A stretch of DNA of 64,000 nt from contig NZ_JAHRXF010000023.1 in the NCBI RefSeq assembly GCF_019104725.1, positions 25,327-89,326 on the forward strand, in the 5' to 3' direction. The DNA is from Streptomyces corallincola. GTDB taxonomy: Bacteria > Actinomycetota > Actinomycetes > Streptomycetales > Streptomycetaceae. How positions within the stretch are numbered: position 1 is the first letter of the stretch; every line of letters starts with the position of its first letter. This document shows, one piece after another, positions 41,771 through 50,205 of this stretch. The notes under the pieces were generated by a model that saw only the letters and a list, made by a program, of their open reading frames with translations, did not search any database and was not told where the DNA came from. Position numbers and translations under genes: made by a program.

Positions 41771-43402
41771 TCACACCAGCCCGTTCGCCAGCTTCTGGAA
41801 CTCCGGCCAGGACAGGGCAGGTTGGTCCGCGTCCCACAGTTTCTGCACGGTCGCCGCCAGCGGCAGCCGGATGCCCGCCGCGACCTGGTCCTGGGTCTGG
41901 GCGTTGGGGAAGTCGCACCAGACGGCGAAGGTGCCGCCGAGGATCTGGCTGTCGTAGCGGGCGGGGACGGGCGAGGTGTGCCGGATGACGCGCGGGGTCC
42001 ACTGCTCGTAGATGCGCTCGCCGGTGGGGTAGACGAAGGTCTGGGGCTCGCCGAGGACGTAGTAGAGGTACTCGTCGTTGTAGTTGATGAGTCGGCGGCC
42101 CGCGTCCAGGTAGGTCACCGGCTCGCGGGCGCCGATCTCCTTGCCGGTCCAGTAGGCGACCTGGAGGTCCTTGGCGGCGGGGACGGAGCTGTCGGCGTAG
42201 AAGCCGTCGTTCCAGGCGCGCATGGTGCGCTGGTGGGCGCGGACGGTGTCGGCGCGGTCGTTGAGCCACTGGGTGGTGAGGTCCGCGACGGTGCCGTCCG
42301 CGCCGAACCGCTGCCGCGCGGCGGTGGCGAGCTGGGGGTAGGACGCCTCGGGGTCGGAGACGGTGAGCGCCTGGTACTCGTCGCCGCCGAGGTTCCACTG
42401 CCTGCCCCGGAAGAGGCCGGTGAACTCGTTCAGCAGGTCGTCCACGAGCTTGGCGGCGGCCGGTTCGGAGATGTCGATGGCGCCGCGGGTCGGCACGCCC
42501 TGCGCGTTGCGGAGCTGGAGGTCCGGGTAGTGGGCGAGGACCGCGCCGAGGTGTCCGGGCGAGTCGATCTCGGGGACGACGGTGATGTGCCGGGAGTCGG
42601 CGACGGCGATGATCCTGCGCACCTGGTCCTGGGTGAGGTGGACCGGGGAGACGATCTCGGGGTGCGTGGTGGACTGGATGCGGAACGCCTGGTCGTCGGA
42701 GAAGTGCAGGCCCAGCTCGTTGTACTTCAGGTCCCCGAGCGTGCGTATCTCGTTCTCTATCCAGTCCTCGGTAAACGGCTTGCGCGCGATGTCCAGCATG
42801 AAGCCGCGGACCTGCTTGGCGGGGGTGTCCCGGACCACGCCCTCGGGCGCGGTGCCGCCGCCGTGCACCTCCTGCTTGAGGGTGCGGGTGCCGTAGAAGA
42901 CGCCCGCCTCGCCGGGCCCGGTGATGTCCACCCGGCCGCCGCGCACGGTCATGGTGTACGACTCGGCGCCGCCGGAGCCGCCGAGCGAGAGGCGCAGGTC
43001 GCCGGGGGCGGCGTCGTTCCCCTCGCCCGCGTAGGTCAGCCCCAGCTCACCGGCTATGAGCTTGCCCTCGTCGGCCAGGCCCGGGTCGCCGATCAGGACC
43101 CGGCCGCCCTTCTTCGGCTGCCAGCCGGGGCCGCGCTCGGCGGTGTGGGAGCTGACCGCCGGGATGGTCCGCGGTGCCTCGGAGAGCGGGTAGGACCGGG
43201 TCGGGGAGGGGGTGGCCGACGTCGCCGCGCGGTCCGAGGACGCCTGGGTGGTGCCGTCGCCCGAGGGGCTGCCGTCACCGCCCGACGACGCCCATACGCC
43301 GACGCCCACACCGAGCGCGACGGTCCCCGCGACCACGGCGGCCACGACCGCCCGCTTACGTCTCGTCTGGTCCGCCGCAGGACGGCGTCTGTGCTGGCTC
43401 AC
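41771..43402 (-). CDS. Secreted beta-N-acetylhexosaminidase, GH20
   Basis: This 543-aa protein has an N-terminal basic stretch and hydrophobic segment (about 18-40, a signal anchor or signal peptide), a Ser/Thr/Pro linker, a GH20b domain and a GH20 barrel. The barrel has RGFMLDIARKPFTEDWIENEI, GLHFSDDQAFR, VVPEIDSPGH and the catalytic pair in WNLGGDEYQ (Asp-Glu). It releases N-acetylglucosamine from chitooligosaccharides or muropeptides outside the cell. The GTG start is 6 nt after TACGTT and has no ribosome-binding site, so it is probably leaderless. No DasR-type site was recognised upstream. Confidence 0.9.
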   Translation of the reverse strand: MSQHRRRPAADQTRRKRAVVAAVVAGTVALGVGVGVWASSGGDGSPSGDGTTQASSDRAATSATPSPTRSYPLSEAPRTIPAVSSHTAERGPGWQPKKGGRVLIGDPGLADEGKLIAGELGLTYAGEGNDAAPGDLRLSLGGSGGAESYTMTVRGGRVDITGPGEAGVFYGTRTLKQEVHGGGTAPEGVVRDTPAKQVRGFMLDIARKPFTEDWIENEIRTLGDLKYNELGLHFSDDQAFRIQSTTHPEIVSPVHLTQDQVRRIIAVADSRHITVVPEIDSPGHLGAVLAHYPDLQLRNAQGVPTRGAIDISEPAAAKLVDDLLNEFTGLFRGRQWNLGGDEYQALTVSDPEASYPQLATAARQRFGADGTVADLTTQWLNDRADTVRAHQRTMRAWNDGFYADSSVPAAKDLQVAYWTGKEIGAREPVTYLDAGRRLINYNDEYLYYVLGEPQTFVYPTGERIYEQWTPRVIRHTSPVPARYDSQILGGTFAVWCDFPNAQTQDQVAAGIRLPLAATVQKLWDADQPALSWPEFQKLANGLV

Positions 43403-43515
43403 ACGATCAACGTACGACCGATTCGCCGGACCTTCGTCACCGAGGCGTTCCGAAACTCTTCCGTTCGAGTGAAATTCGCGCATCCTTCGGACTCGGACTG
43501 ACCACTGTCGATAGC

Positions 43516-44157
43516 GTGACGGCACACTTTGCACGCCATTCCCGCCCGCACCCGCCCCCGCACCCGCCCCCTCATCCGCCGCTTCCACGGCATCCCGCCC
43601 CGCTCCATGCGACACGAGGACACCCGCTGCCCGCGCAACGACTCCCGCGTCTCCCCCAGCCGCTGAACGCCTTCAACGCCACGTCCGAGGACGAGGCGCG
43701 TGCCCTCCTCATGCGCTGTCTGAGCAGTCCCCGCTGGTCCCGCCGGGTCGCCGAGCACCGCCCCTATCCCGACCTGGACGCCCTGCTCGCCGCCGCCGAC
43801 GAGGCGGCGTACGACCTCACCCCCGCCGAGCTGTCCGGCGCGCTCGCGGCCGAGGCGCTGCCGGAACTGCCGCCGGGCGCGTACACGGCGGCGCGGACGG
43901 CGCTGAGCGCGGCGCACGCGGCCTACGAGGCCCGGTTCGGGCACGTCTTCGTCATCCATCCGGGCGACACCGCGCCGGGGGAGGCCGTGGACCGGGTGCT
44001 CGAAGGCATCCGGTCACGATTGACGAACGATCCGGAGGAGGAGCGGGTGGTGGCCGCCGAGGAGCTGCGGCGGCTGGCCCGCAGCCGCCTGACGGGCCGT
44101 CTCGGGGCGGCCGGACACCGTACGACCAGGCCGAACGCGCCCGCACCTGGCACGTAG
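43516..44157 (+). CDS. OHCU decarboxylase-like (UraD family) protein
   Basis: This 213-aa protein has a His/Pro-rich, poorly conserved start of about 50 residues (PHPPPHPPPHPPLPRH). A UraD-like helical domain follows: PLNAFNATSEDEARALLMRCLSSPRWSRRVAEHRPYPDLDALLAAAD, YEARFGHVFVIHPGD, and VVAAEELRRLARSRL. True OHCU decarboxylase acts in urate degradation, but no uricase or allantoinase genes are near, so activity is uncertain. GTG 43516 is the only reasonable start. Confidence 0.75.
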   Translation: MTAHFARHSRPHPPPHPPPHPPLPRHPAPLHATRGHPLPAQRLPRLPQPLNAFNATSEDEARALLMRCLSSPRWSRRVAEHRPYPDLDALLAAADEAAYDLTPAELSGALAAEALPELPPGAYTAARTALSAAHAAYEARFGHVFVIHPGDTAPGEAVDRVLEGIRSRLTNDPEEERVVAAEELRRLARSRLTGRLGAAGHRTTRPNAPAPGT

Positions 44158-44159
44158 CG

Positions 44160-44181
44160 CCCCGGCACCCGGGGGCCGGGG
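44160..44181 (+). terminator. Short GC hairpin after the UraD-like gene
   Basis: CCCCGGC and GCCGGGG (7 bp, 8-nt loop) begin 3 nt past the stop. It is GC-rich but short. Confidence 0.4.
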
Positions 44182-44277
44182 GCGGCGCCCGCCGGTCCGC
44201 GCGGGAGCCGGTAGCCCGTCCGGTGCCTCTTTCCCCCCGGCGACAGGCCCCCCGTAATGGCCGCCGGAGCACACGGA

Positions 44278-44283
44278 TACGAT
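44278..44283 (+). promoter_or_regulatory. Possible -10 of the sdh operon
   Basis: TACGAT lies about 90 bp before sdhC, with TAATGG 17 bp upstream as a weak -35. It is the best vegetative-type match in the 214-bp gap. Confidence 0.35.
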
Positions 44284-44371
44284 GCTGGGGGCCGGTGGAC
44301 CGTACCCGGCCGGGCCCGACCGACACCGAAGCCGGCGCGGCTCTCAGTCACCGCTCCCGGAGGGTTCTTCC

Positions 44372-44752
44372 GTGCCGGCTGGAACGCTGTACCGCGGCCG
44401 GGAAGGAATGTGGTCCTGGGTGGCTCATCGAGTCACCGGCGTCCTCATTTTCTTCTTCCTGTTCGTTCACGTGCTGGACACCGCACTCGTCCGTGTCTCC
44501 CCCGAGGACTACGACAAGGTCGTAGCCACGTACAAGACGCCGGTCGTCGCGCTGCTGGAATACGGCCTCGTCGCCGCGATCCTGTTCCACGCGCTCAACG
44601 GCCTGCGTGTGATCGCCGTCGATTTCTGGTCGAAGGGGCCGCGCTACCAGAAGCAGATGCTCTGGACCGTCGTCGGCGTGTGGGTCCTGCTGATGCTCGG
44701 CGCGATCTACCCCGTCCTCGGCCACGCCGCTCGTGTTCTGTTCGGGAGCTGA
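44372..44752 (+). CDS. sdhC: Succinate dehydrogenase cytochrome b556 subunit
   Basis: This 126-aa membrane subunit has three spans. The stretch GMWSWVAHRVTGVLIFFFLFVHVLDTALV carries the Ser/Arg of the quinone site and the heme-ligand His, and ILFHALNGLRVIAVDF is the second conserved segment. It anchors SdhAB and passes electrons to menaquinone. The GTG start follows GGAGGG at 7-nt spacing and opens the sdhCDAB operon. Confidence 0.95.
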   Translation: MPAGTLYRGREGMWSWVAHRVTGVLIFFFLFVHVLDTALVRVSPEDYDKVVATYKTPVVALLEYGLVAAILFHALNGLRVIAVDFWSKGPRYQKQMLWTVVGVWVLLMLGAIYPVLGHAARVLFGS

Positions 44753-44757
44753 CGCGC

Positions 44758-45240
44758 ATGTCCACGACTGAATCCCCCGCAAACGGCATCGGCCCCGTCG
44801 AGAGCGCCCCCGTCTACGGTGTGGACAACCCCGCGCCGCTGATCGAGGCCCCGCGCCGCCGGACCAAGAAGACCCCGCGCTCCACGCGCGGCAACTTCGA
44901 GATGGCCGCCTGGCTGTTCATGCGCCTGTCCGGCGTGGTCCTGGTCGTCCTGGTCCTCGGCCACCTGCTGATCCAGCTGGTGCTGGACGGCGGCGTCTCC
45001 AAGATCGGCTTCGCCTTCGTCGCCGGTCGCTGGGCGTCCCCGTTCTGGCAGGTCTGGGACCTGCTGATGCTGTGGCTCGCCATGCTGCACGGCGCGAACG
45101 GCCTGCGCACGGTCATCAACGACTACGCCGAGCGCGCCACCTCCCGGCTGTGGCTCAAGGGCCTGCTCTACACCGCCACGGTGTTCACCATCCTGCTGGG
45201 CTCGCTGGTGATCTTCACCTTCGACCCGAACATCCGCTAG
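44758..45240 (+). CDS. sdhD: Succinate dehydrogenase hydrophobic anchor subunit
   Basis: This 160-aa protein has a polar N-terminal extension of about 55 residues, then three spans (VVLVVLVLGHLLIQLVLDGGV, LLMLWLAMLHGANGLRTVINDY, ATVFTILLGSLVIFTFD). GHLLIQ and MLHGANGLR hold the His residues expected for heme and quinone binding. It lies five bases after sdhC and 19 bases before sdhA. Confidence 0.95.
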   Translation: MSTTESPANGIGPVESAPVYGVDNPAPLIEAPRRRTKKTPRSTRGNFEMAAWLFMRLSGVVLVVLVLGHLLIQLVLDGGVSKIGFAFVAGRWASPFWQVWDLLMLWLAMLHGANGLRTVINDYAERATSRLWLKGLLYTATVFTILLGSLVIFTFDPNIR

Positions 45241-45259
45241 GCACGGGGCTGCGAGAATC

Positions 45260-47014
45260 ATGAAGATCCACAAGTACGACACGGTCATCGTCGGCGCCGG
45301 TGGCGCGGGCATGCGCGCGGCCATCGAGTCCACCAAGCGCAGCCGCACCGCGGTCCTGACGAAGCTGTACCCGACCCGCTCCCACACGGGCGCCGCGCAG
45401 GGCGGTATGGCCGCCGCGCTGGCCAACGTGGAGGAGGACAACTGGGAGTGGCACACCTTCGACACGGTCAAGGGCGGTGACTACCTGGTCGATCAGGACG
45501 CCGCCGAGATCCTGGCGAAGGAGGCCATCGACGCCGTCCTCGACCTGGAGAAGATGGGCCTGCCGTTCAACCGGACGCCCGACGGCACCATCGACCAGCG
45601 CCGGTTCGGCGGGCACTCCCGCAACCACGGCGAGGCCCCGGTCCGCCGGTCCTGCTACGCGGCGGACCGCACCGGCCACATGATCCTCCAGACGCTGTAC
45701 CAGAACTGCGTCAAGGAGGGCGTGGAGTTCTTCAACGAGTTCTACGTCCTGGACCAGCTGATCACCGAGGTGGACGGCGTCAAGCGGTCCGCCGGTGTGG
45801 TGGCGTACGAGCTGGCCACCGGCGAGATCCACGTCTTCCAGGCGAAGGCCGTGATCTACGCGTCCGGCGGCACCGGCAAGTTCTTCAAGGTGACGTCCAA
45901 CGCGCACACCCTCACCGGTGACGGCCAGGCCGCCGTGTACCGCCGGGGTCTGCCGCTGGAGGACATGGAGTTCTTCCAGTTCCACCCGACCGGCATCTGG
46001 CGCATGGGCATCCTGCTCACCGAGGGCGCCCGCGGCGAGGGCGGCATCCTGCGCAACAAGGACGGTGAGCGCTTCATGGAGAAGTACGCGCCCGTCATGA
46101 AGGACCTCGCCTCCCGCGACGTCGTCTCCCGCTCCATCTACACGGAGATCCGCGAGGGCCGGGGCTGCGGTCCCGAGGGCGACCACGTCTACCTGGACCT
46201 CACCCACCTGCCGCCGGAGCAGCTCGACGCGAAGCTCCCGGACATCACCGAGTTCGCGCGCACCTACCTGGGCATCGAGCCGTACACCGACCCGATCCCG
46301 ATCCAGCCCACCGCGCACTACGCGATGGGCGGCATCCCGACCAACGTCGAGGGTGAGGTCCTGTCGGACAACACCACCGTCGTGCCGGGTCTGTACGCCG
46401 CCGGTGAGGTCGCCTGTGTCTCCGTGCACGGCGCCAACCGGCTGGGCACCAACTCGCTGCTGGACATCAACGTGTTCGGCCGCCGGGCGGGCATCGCCGC
46501 CGCCGCGTACGCGCATGCCAACGAGTACGTCGAGCTGCCGGAGAACCCGGCGTCGCTGGTCGTCGAGCAGATCGAGCGGCTGCGCGCCTCCTCCGGCACC
46601 GAGCGGGTGGCCGTACTCCGCAACGAGTTGCAGGAGACGATGGACGCCAACGTCATGGTGTTCCGCACCGAGCAGACCATCAAGACGGCCGTGGAGAAGA
46701 TCGCCGAGCTGCGCGAGCGGTACCGCAACGTGTCGATCCAGGACAAGGGCAAGCGGTTCAACACGGACCTGCTGGAGGCCGTCGAGCTGGGCAACCTGCT
46801 CGACCTGGCCGAGGTCATGGCCGTCTCCGCCCTGGCCCGCAAGGAGTCGCGCGGCGGTCACTACCGCGAGGACTACCCGAACCGCGACGACGTCAACTTC
46901 ATGCGTCACACGATGGCCTACCGCGAGGTCGGGGCCGACGGCTCGGAGACCATCCGTCTCGACTACAAGCCGGTCGTCCAGACCCGCTACCAGCCGATGG
47001 AGCGTAAGTACTGA
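45260..47014 (+). CDS. sdhA: Succinate dehydrogenase flavoprotein subunit
   Basis: This 584-aa catalytic subunit has the FAD motif VIVGAGGAGMRAA, the RSHTGAAQGGMAAAL stretch with the His that binds FAD covalently, and the active-site regions RRFGGHSRNHGE and FFQFHPTGI. Further on are HYAMGGIPT and ANRLGTNSLLD. It oxidises succinate to fumarate in the TCA cycle and respiratory chain. Its stop overlaps the sdhB start (TGATG). Confidence 0.97.
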   Translation: MKIHKYDTVIVGAGGAGMRAAIESTKRSRTAVLTKLYPTRSHTGAAQGGMAAALANVEEDNWEWHTFDTVKGGDYLVDQDAAEILAKEAIDAVLDLEKMGLPFNRTPDGTIDQRRFGGHSRNHGEAPVRRSCYAADRTGHMILQTLYQNCVKEGVEFFNEFYVLDQLITEVDGVKRSAGVVAYELATGEIHVFQAKAVIYASGGTGKFFKVTSNAHTLTGDGQAAVYRRGLPLEDMEFFQFHPTGIWRMGILLTEGARGEGGILRNKDGERFMEKYAPVMKDLASRDVVSRSIYTEIREGRGCGPEGDHVYLDLTHLPPEQLDAKLPDITEFARTYLGIEPYTDPIPIQPTAHYAMGGIPTNVEGEVLSDNTTVVPGLYAAGEVACVSVHGANRLGTNSLLDINVFGRRAGIAAAAYAHANEYVELPENPASLVVEQIERLRASSGTERVAVLRNELQETMDANVMVFRTEQTIKTAVEKIAELRERYRNVSIQDKGKRFNTDLLEAVELGNLLDLAEVMAVSALARKESRGGHYREDYPNRDDVNFMRHTMAYREVGADGSETIRLDYKPVVQTRYQPMERKY

Positions 47015-47787
47015 TGGCTACCCCTGTTCTGGACAAGGCGGACGCGGCACCCGAGCCCGGTTTCGCCGACTCCCCCTACATCACCGTCACCTTCCGGGTC
47101 CGCCGGTTCAACCCGGAGGTCTCGGCCGAGGCGACCTGGGAAGACTTCCAGCTGGAGATCGACCCCAAGGAGCGCGTCCTCGACGGGCTGCACAAGATCA
47201 AGTGGGAGCTCGACGGTTCGCTGACGTTCCGCCGGTCCTGCGCCCACGGCATCTGCGGCTCGGACGCGATGCGGATCAACGGCAAGAACCGGCTGGCGTG
47301 CAAGACGCTGATCAAGGACATCAACCCGGCCAAGCCCATCACCATCGAGCCCATCAAGGGCCTGACGGTCCTGAAGGACCTCGTGGTGGACATGGAGCCG
47401 TTCTTCCAGGCGTACCGGGACGTCATGCCGTTCCTGATCACCAACGACACCAACGAGCCGACCCGTGAGCGGCTGCAGTCCGCCGAGGACCGCGCCCGCT
47501 TCGACGACACCACCAAGTGCATCCTGTGCGCCGCGTGCACGTCGTCCTGCCCGGTGTTCTGGAACGACGGGCAGTACTTCGGCCCGGCCGCGATCGTCAA
47601 CGCGCACCGTTTCATCTTCGACAGCCGTGACGAGGCGGGCGAGCAGCGCCTGGAGATCCTCAACGACCGGGACGGGGTGTGGCGTTGCCGCACCACGTTC
47701 AACTGCACGGACGCCTGCCCGCGCGGTATCGAGGTCACCAAGGCCATCCAGGAGGTCAAGCGCGCGCTGATCACGCGACGCTTCTGA
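47014..47787 (+). CDS. sdhB: Succinate dehydrogenase iron-sulfur subunit
   Basis: This 257-aa protein has the [2Fe-2S] ferredoxin ligands in RRSCAHGICGSDAMRING with a later Cys, and the ligands of the [4Fe-4S] and [3Fe-4S] clusters in CILCAACTSSCPVFW and FNCTDACPRGIEV. It carries electrons from SdhA to the membrane anchor. It is last in the operon, with a strong hairpin 18 nt after the stop. Confidence 0.97.
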   Translation: MATPVLDKADAAPEPGFADSPYITVTFRVRRFNPEVSAEATWEDFQLEIDPKERVLDGLHKIKWELDGSLTFRRSCAHGICGSDAMRINGKNRLACKTLIKDINPAKPITIEPIKGLTVLKDLVVDMEPFFQAYRDVMPFLITNDTNEPTRERLQSAEDRARFDDTTKCILCAACTSSCPVFWNDGQYFGPAAIVNAHRFIFDSRDEAGEQRLEILNDRDGVWRCRTTFNCTDACPRGIEVTKAIQEVKRALITRRF

Positions 47788-47805
47788 CCACCCGTACGCG
47801 CCGCA

Positions 47806-47846
47806 CGAGGGGCCGTGCCTTCCCGCCGGGGAGGTACGGCCCCTCG
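47806..47846 (+). terminator. Terminator of the sdh operon
   Basis: CGAGGGGCCGT (47806-47816) and ACGGCCCCTCG (47836-47846) give a perfect 11-bp stem that continues inward with CCT/AGG after one mismatch. Confidence 0.82.
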
Positions 47847-47934
47847 TCGCGTCCGGGACTGGCAGGATGACGTGGCACGACACGCAGGGAGGCGGCGGCC
47901 CGGCCCACGGGCCGCCCACGGGAGGGGGACGGGC

Positions 47935-48579
47935 ATGACGGAACAGCCGGAGTACCACGGGGACCGGGGCGGGACGCAGGGCTGGGGCCCCGCAGCGCAA
48001 CCGGCACCGCCCGCGCAGCCGCCCGCCGGGCCGCCCGGCTACGGCCACCCCGCCCCGCCGGCACCCCAGGCGCCCGGCTACGGCTTCCCGCACCAGCAGG
48101 GCGGCGGGGCCCCGGTGCCGTCCCCGTACGCGTACCCGGCGCAGCCCGTGACGCCGCCGATGGGTACGCCGGTGGGACCGCCCGCGCCGCACCTGCCGCT
48201 CATGGGCGCCCAGCCGATGGGGCAGTTCCCCGGGGGCGGGCCGCAACTCGCCATCGGGGACATCACGGTGGTGGGCGACCGGATCATCACGCCGTCGGGC
48301 ACCATGCCGCTGCGCGGGGCGATGTGGAACGCCACCGACATGTCGCACACCGAGGAGAAGATCCCGGCGCACGCCATCGTGCTGGCCATCGTCTTCTTCG
48401 TGTTCTGCCTGCTCGGTCTGCTGTTCCTGCTGATGAAGGAGAGGAAGACCGTGGGCTATGTGCAGGTCACCGTGACCAGCGGCGGACGGCACCACGCGGC
48501 GATGATCCCGGCGTTCGGCCCGCAGACCTTCCCGGCCGTGCTGGCCCAGGTCAACCACGCCCGTTCGCTGAGCGTGTGA
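47935..48579 (+). CDS. Pro-rich single-span membrane protein
   Basis: This 214-aa protein has a long Pro/Gly/Gln-rich N-terminal half (APPAQPPAGPPGYGHPAPP style), then GDITVVGDRIITPSGTMPLRG, one membrane segment near 142-165 (HAIVLAIVFFVFCLLGLLFLL), and a globular end VGYVQVTVTSGGRHHAAMIPA. The layout is common in actinobacterial membrane proteins with flexible cytoplasmic arms. The ATG follows GGAGGGGGAC. Function unknown. Confidence 0.78.
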   Translation: MTEQPEYHGDRGGTQGWGPAAQPAPPAQPPAGPPGYGHPAPPAPQAPGYGFPHQQGGGAPVPSPYAYPAQPVTPPMGTPVGPPAPHLPLMGAQPMGQFPGGGPQLAIGDITVVGDRIITPSGTMPLRGAMWNATDMSHTEEKIPAHAIVLAIVFFVFCLLGLLFLLMKERKTVGYVQVTVTSGGRHHAAMIPAFGPQTFPAVLAQVNHARSLSV

Positions 48580-48681
48580 CCCACGACGGTCCGCCGGGCG
48601 GGTGAGCCGCCCGGTGGGTCCCGTGGCGGTCGTGGCGCGGGGCTCACCGGTTCCGGGCCCGGTCCGGCCTAGCCTGACGCC

Positions 48682-49092
48682 ATGTCAGATGACGAGTCGT
48701 ACGAACTGCTCGGGTTCGACAACGTACTGCTGCCGGTGGGCTCCCTCGCGGAGGCCGTGGACTTCTACGAGCGGGCCGGGTTCGCGGTGGGGTTCCGGTT
48801 CGACGAGGGCGGGATCGCGCAGCTGAAGGTGGGCGCCGAGACGCCCGGCATCCTGCTGCGGACCGAGGAGGCGCTCGGCCACCGGCCGCCGCCCTGGGCG
48901 GGGCCCCGCGTCTGGCTTGAGGTGCCGGACGCCCGCACCGCCGCCCGCCGCCTGGAGGCCGCGGGCATCCCGCCGCTGGACGAGCCCGCCTCGGTGGCCA
49001 CCGGCTGGACCGTGGAGATCGCGGACCCCTGGGGCAACGTCGTCGGCTTCACCGACTACACCAAGCGGCCCGAACTGGCCCGCCGTTCCTGA
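48682..49092 (+). CDS. VOC superfamily (glyoxalase/bleomycin resistance-like) protein
   Basis: This 136-aa protein is of typical single VOC-module length: FDNVLLPVGSLAEAVDFYERAGFAVGFRF, VWLEVPDARTAARRLEAAGI and VEIADPWGNVVGFTDYTK. The Glu of VWLEV and the end strand fit metal-site positions, but substrate is unknown. The ATG lies 6 nt after TAGCCT and has no ribosome-binding site. Confidence 0.85.
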   Translation: MSDDESYELLGFDNVLLPVGSLAEAVDFYERAGFAVGFRFDEGGIAQLKVGAETPGILLRTEEALGHRPPPWAGPRVWLEVPDARTAARRLEAAGIPPLDEPASVATGWTVEIADPWGNVVGFTDYTKRPELARRS

Positions 49093-49153
49093 TCCGCGCC
49101 CCGCCTTCCCACCCGGTCTCCCCCACCCCGCCCCCCCTTCGCGCACCCTCGGG

Positions 49154-49213
49154 TTGAACGCGTTCAAAAACAGGTCTACAGTTCCTTCTCGACAGCGTTT
49201 TGAACGCGTTCAA
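49154..49213 (+). promoter_or_regulatory. Promoter bracketed by two TTGAACGCGTTCAA operators
   Basis: The 14-bp perfect palindrome TTGAACGCGTTCAA occurs at 49154-49167 and again at 49200-49213. TTGAAC of the first copy is a good -35, with TACAGT (49177-49182) exactly 17 bp downstream. The second copy would sit about +12 to +25. This is a textbook repressor layout. The TetR gene three positions downstream is the obvious candidate repressor. Confidence 0.75.
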
Positions 49214-49229
49214 GAAGGGGTGGGGCGGC

Positions 49230-49637
49230 ATGGACCGCAATGTCATCGCGTACGTCATCTACCTGGTCGTGAGCATCGCGCTCACCGTGTGGGTGGCCCG
49301 CACACTGAGCCGCAACGGGCGGATCTTCCTCTCCGACGTGCTGCGGGGCAACGAGAAGCTCGCCGACGCGGTGAACCACCTGCTGGTGGTCGGGTTCTAT
49401 CTGGTGAACCTCGGCTTCGTGGCCCTGTACCTGCACGGCAGCGACGAGATCGCGGACACGCGCGGCATCTTCGAGGCCCTGTCCACCAAGGTGGGCGTGG
49501 TGCTGCTGGTGCTGGGCGCGATGCATCTGGGCAACGTCTTCGTGCTCAGCAGGATCAGGCGGCGCGGGATCATGGAGAACGAGCAGCTTCCGCCGGTGGC
49601 GCCGCAGGGCTGGGTCGCGCCGACGGCCGGGGCGTGA
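49230..49637 (+). CDS. Small membrane protein of the TetR-controlled cluster
   Basis: This 135-aa protein has three membrane segments (about 5-24, 48-70 and 89-112), with NVIAYVIYLVVSIALTVWVARTL at the start and RGNEKLADAVNHLLVVGFYLVNLGFVALYL in the middle. There is no known catalytic motif. ATG 49230 was preferred because it follows AAGGGGTGGGG; an upstream ATG at 49200 lies inside the operator. It is 4 bp from the DCC gene, so both should be co-transcribed. Confidence 0.78.
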   Translation: MDRNVIAYVIYLVVSIALTVWVARTLSRNGRIFLSDVLRGNEKLADAVNHLLVVGFYLVNLGFVALYLHGSDEIADTRGIFEALSTKVGVVLLVLGAMHLGNVFVLSRIRRRGIMENEQLPPVAPQGWVAPTAGA

Positions 49638-49641
49638 CGGG

Positions 49642-50196
49642 ATGACCGCCACCACCGGCGGTCCGGACCGGGGCCCCGCGGGCGCCCCGGTCCGCGGGCT
49701 GACCGTCCTCTACGACGCGGAGTGCTCGCTCTGTGTCCACCTGCGCGACTGGCTGCTCCGGCAGCCGAGGCTCGTGCCCCTGCGGATGGTCCCGGCGGAC
49801 TCTCCCGAGGCGCGGGGGCGCTTCCCCGGACTCGACCACCCGGCGACGCTGGAGGAGATCACCGTGGTCGGGGACGCGGGGCAGGTCTACCGGTCCACGG
49901 CGGCCTGGATCACCGTGCTGTGGGCGCTGCGGGCGTACCGGCCGCTGGCCCACCGGCTGAGCACCCCGCAGGGGATTTGGCTGGCGCGGGGCGCGGTGCT
50001 CGCCGCCGCCAAGTGGCGCGGCGCCCGGCCCGGCGACAGCAGCCGGTGGGGCGGCGGCCGGAACGTCTACCGTACGTCCGACGGCTGGCGCTACACCCCG
50101 GACCAGGGCTGGGTGCACGCGTCCTGGAACCGCGCCCCGGCACCGGCCACGGCCGCACCGGGGACCTGCGCCGACGGCTCCTGCCCCACTGGTTAG
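49642..50196 (+). CDS. DCC family (DUF393) thiol-disulfide oxidoreductase-like protein
   Basis: This 184-aa protein has the DCC motif VLYDAECSLCVHLRDWLL near residue 22, with the CxxC-type pair C-S-L-C, then LVPLRMVPADSPEARGRFPG and STAAWITVLWALRAYRPLAHRL. The DCC family has a thioredoxin-like fold. The end carries two further cysteines (GTCADGSCPTG). The stop codon TAG lies within the -10 of the TetR gene. Confidence 0.85.
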   Translation: MTATTGGPDRGPAGAPVRGLTVLYDAECSLCVHLRDWLLRQPRLVPLRMVPADSPEARGRFPGLDHPATLEEITVVGDAGQVYRSTAAWITVLWALRAYRPLAHRLSTPQGIWLARGAVLAAAKWRGARPGDSSRWGGGRNVYRTSDGWRYTPDQGWVHASWNRAPAPATAAPGTCADGSCPTG

Positions 50197-50205
50197 GCTC
50201 CTCCC

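Noticed and set aside
43403..43515. DasR-type operator upstream of the GH20 gene
   Set aside because: The GACCACT sequence near 43500 is only a half match to the dre consensus and lies on the wrong side for the GH20 promoter.
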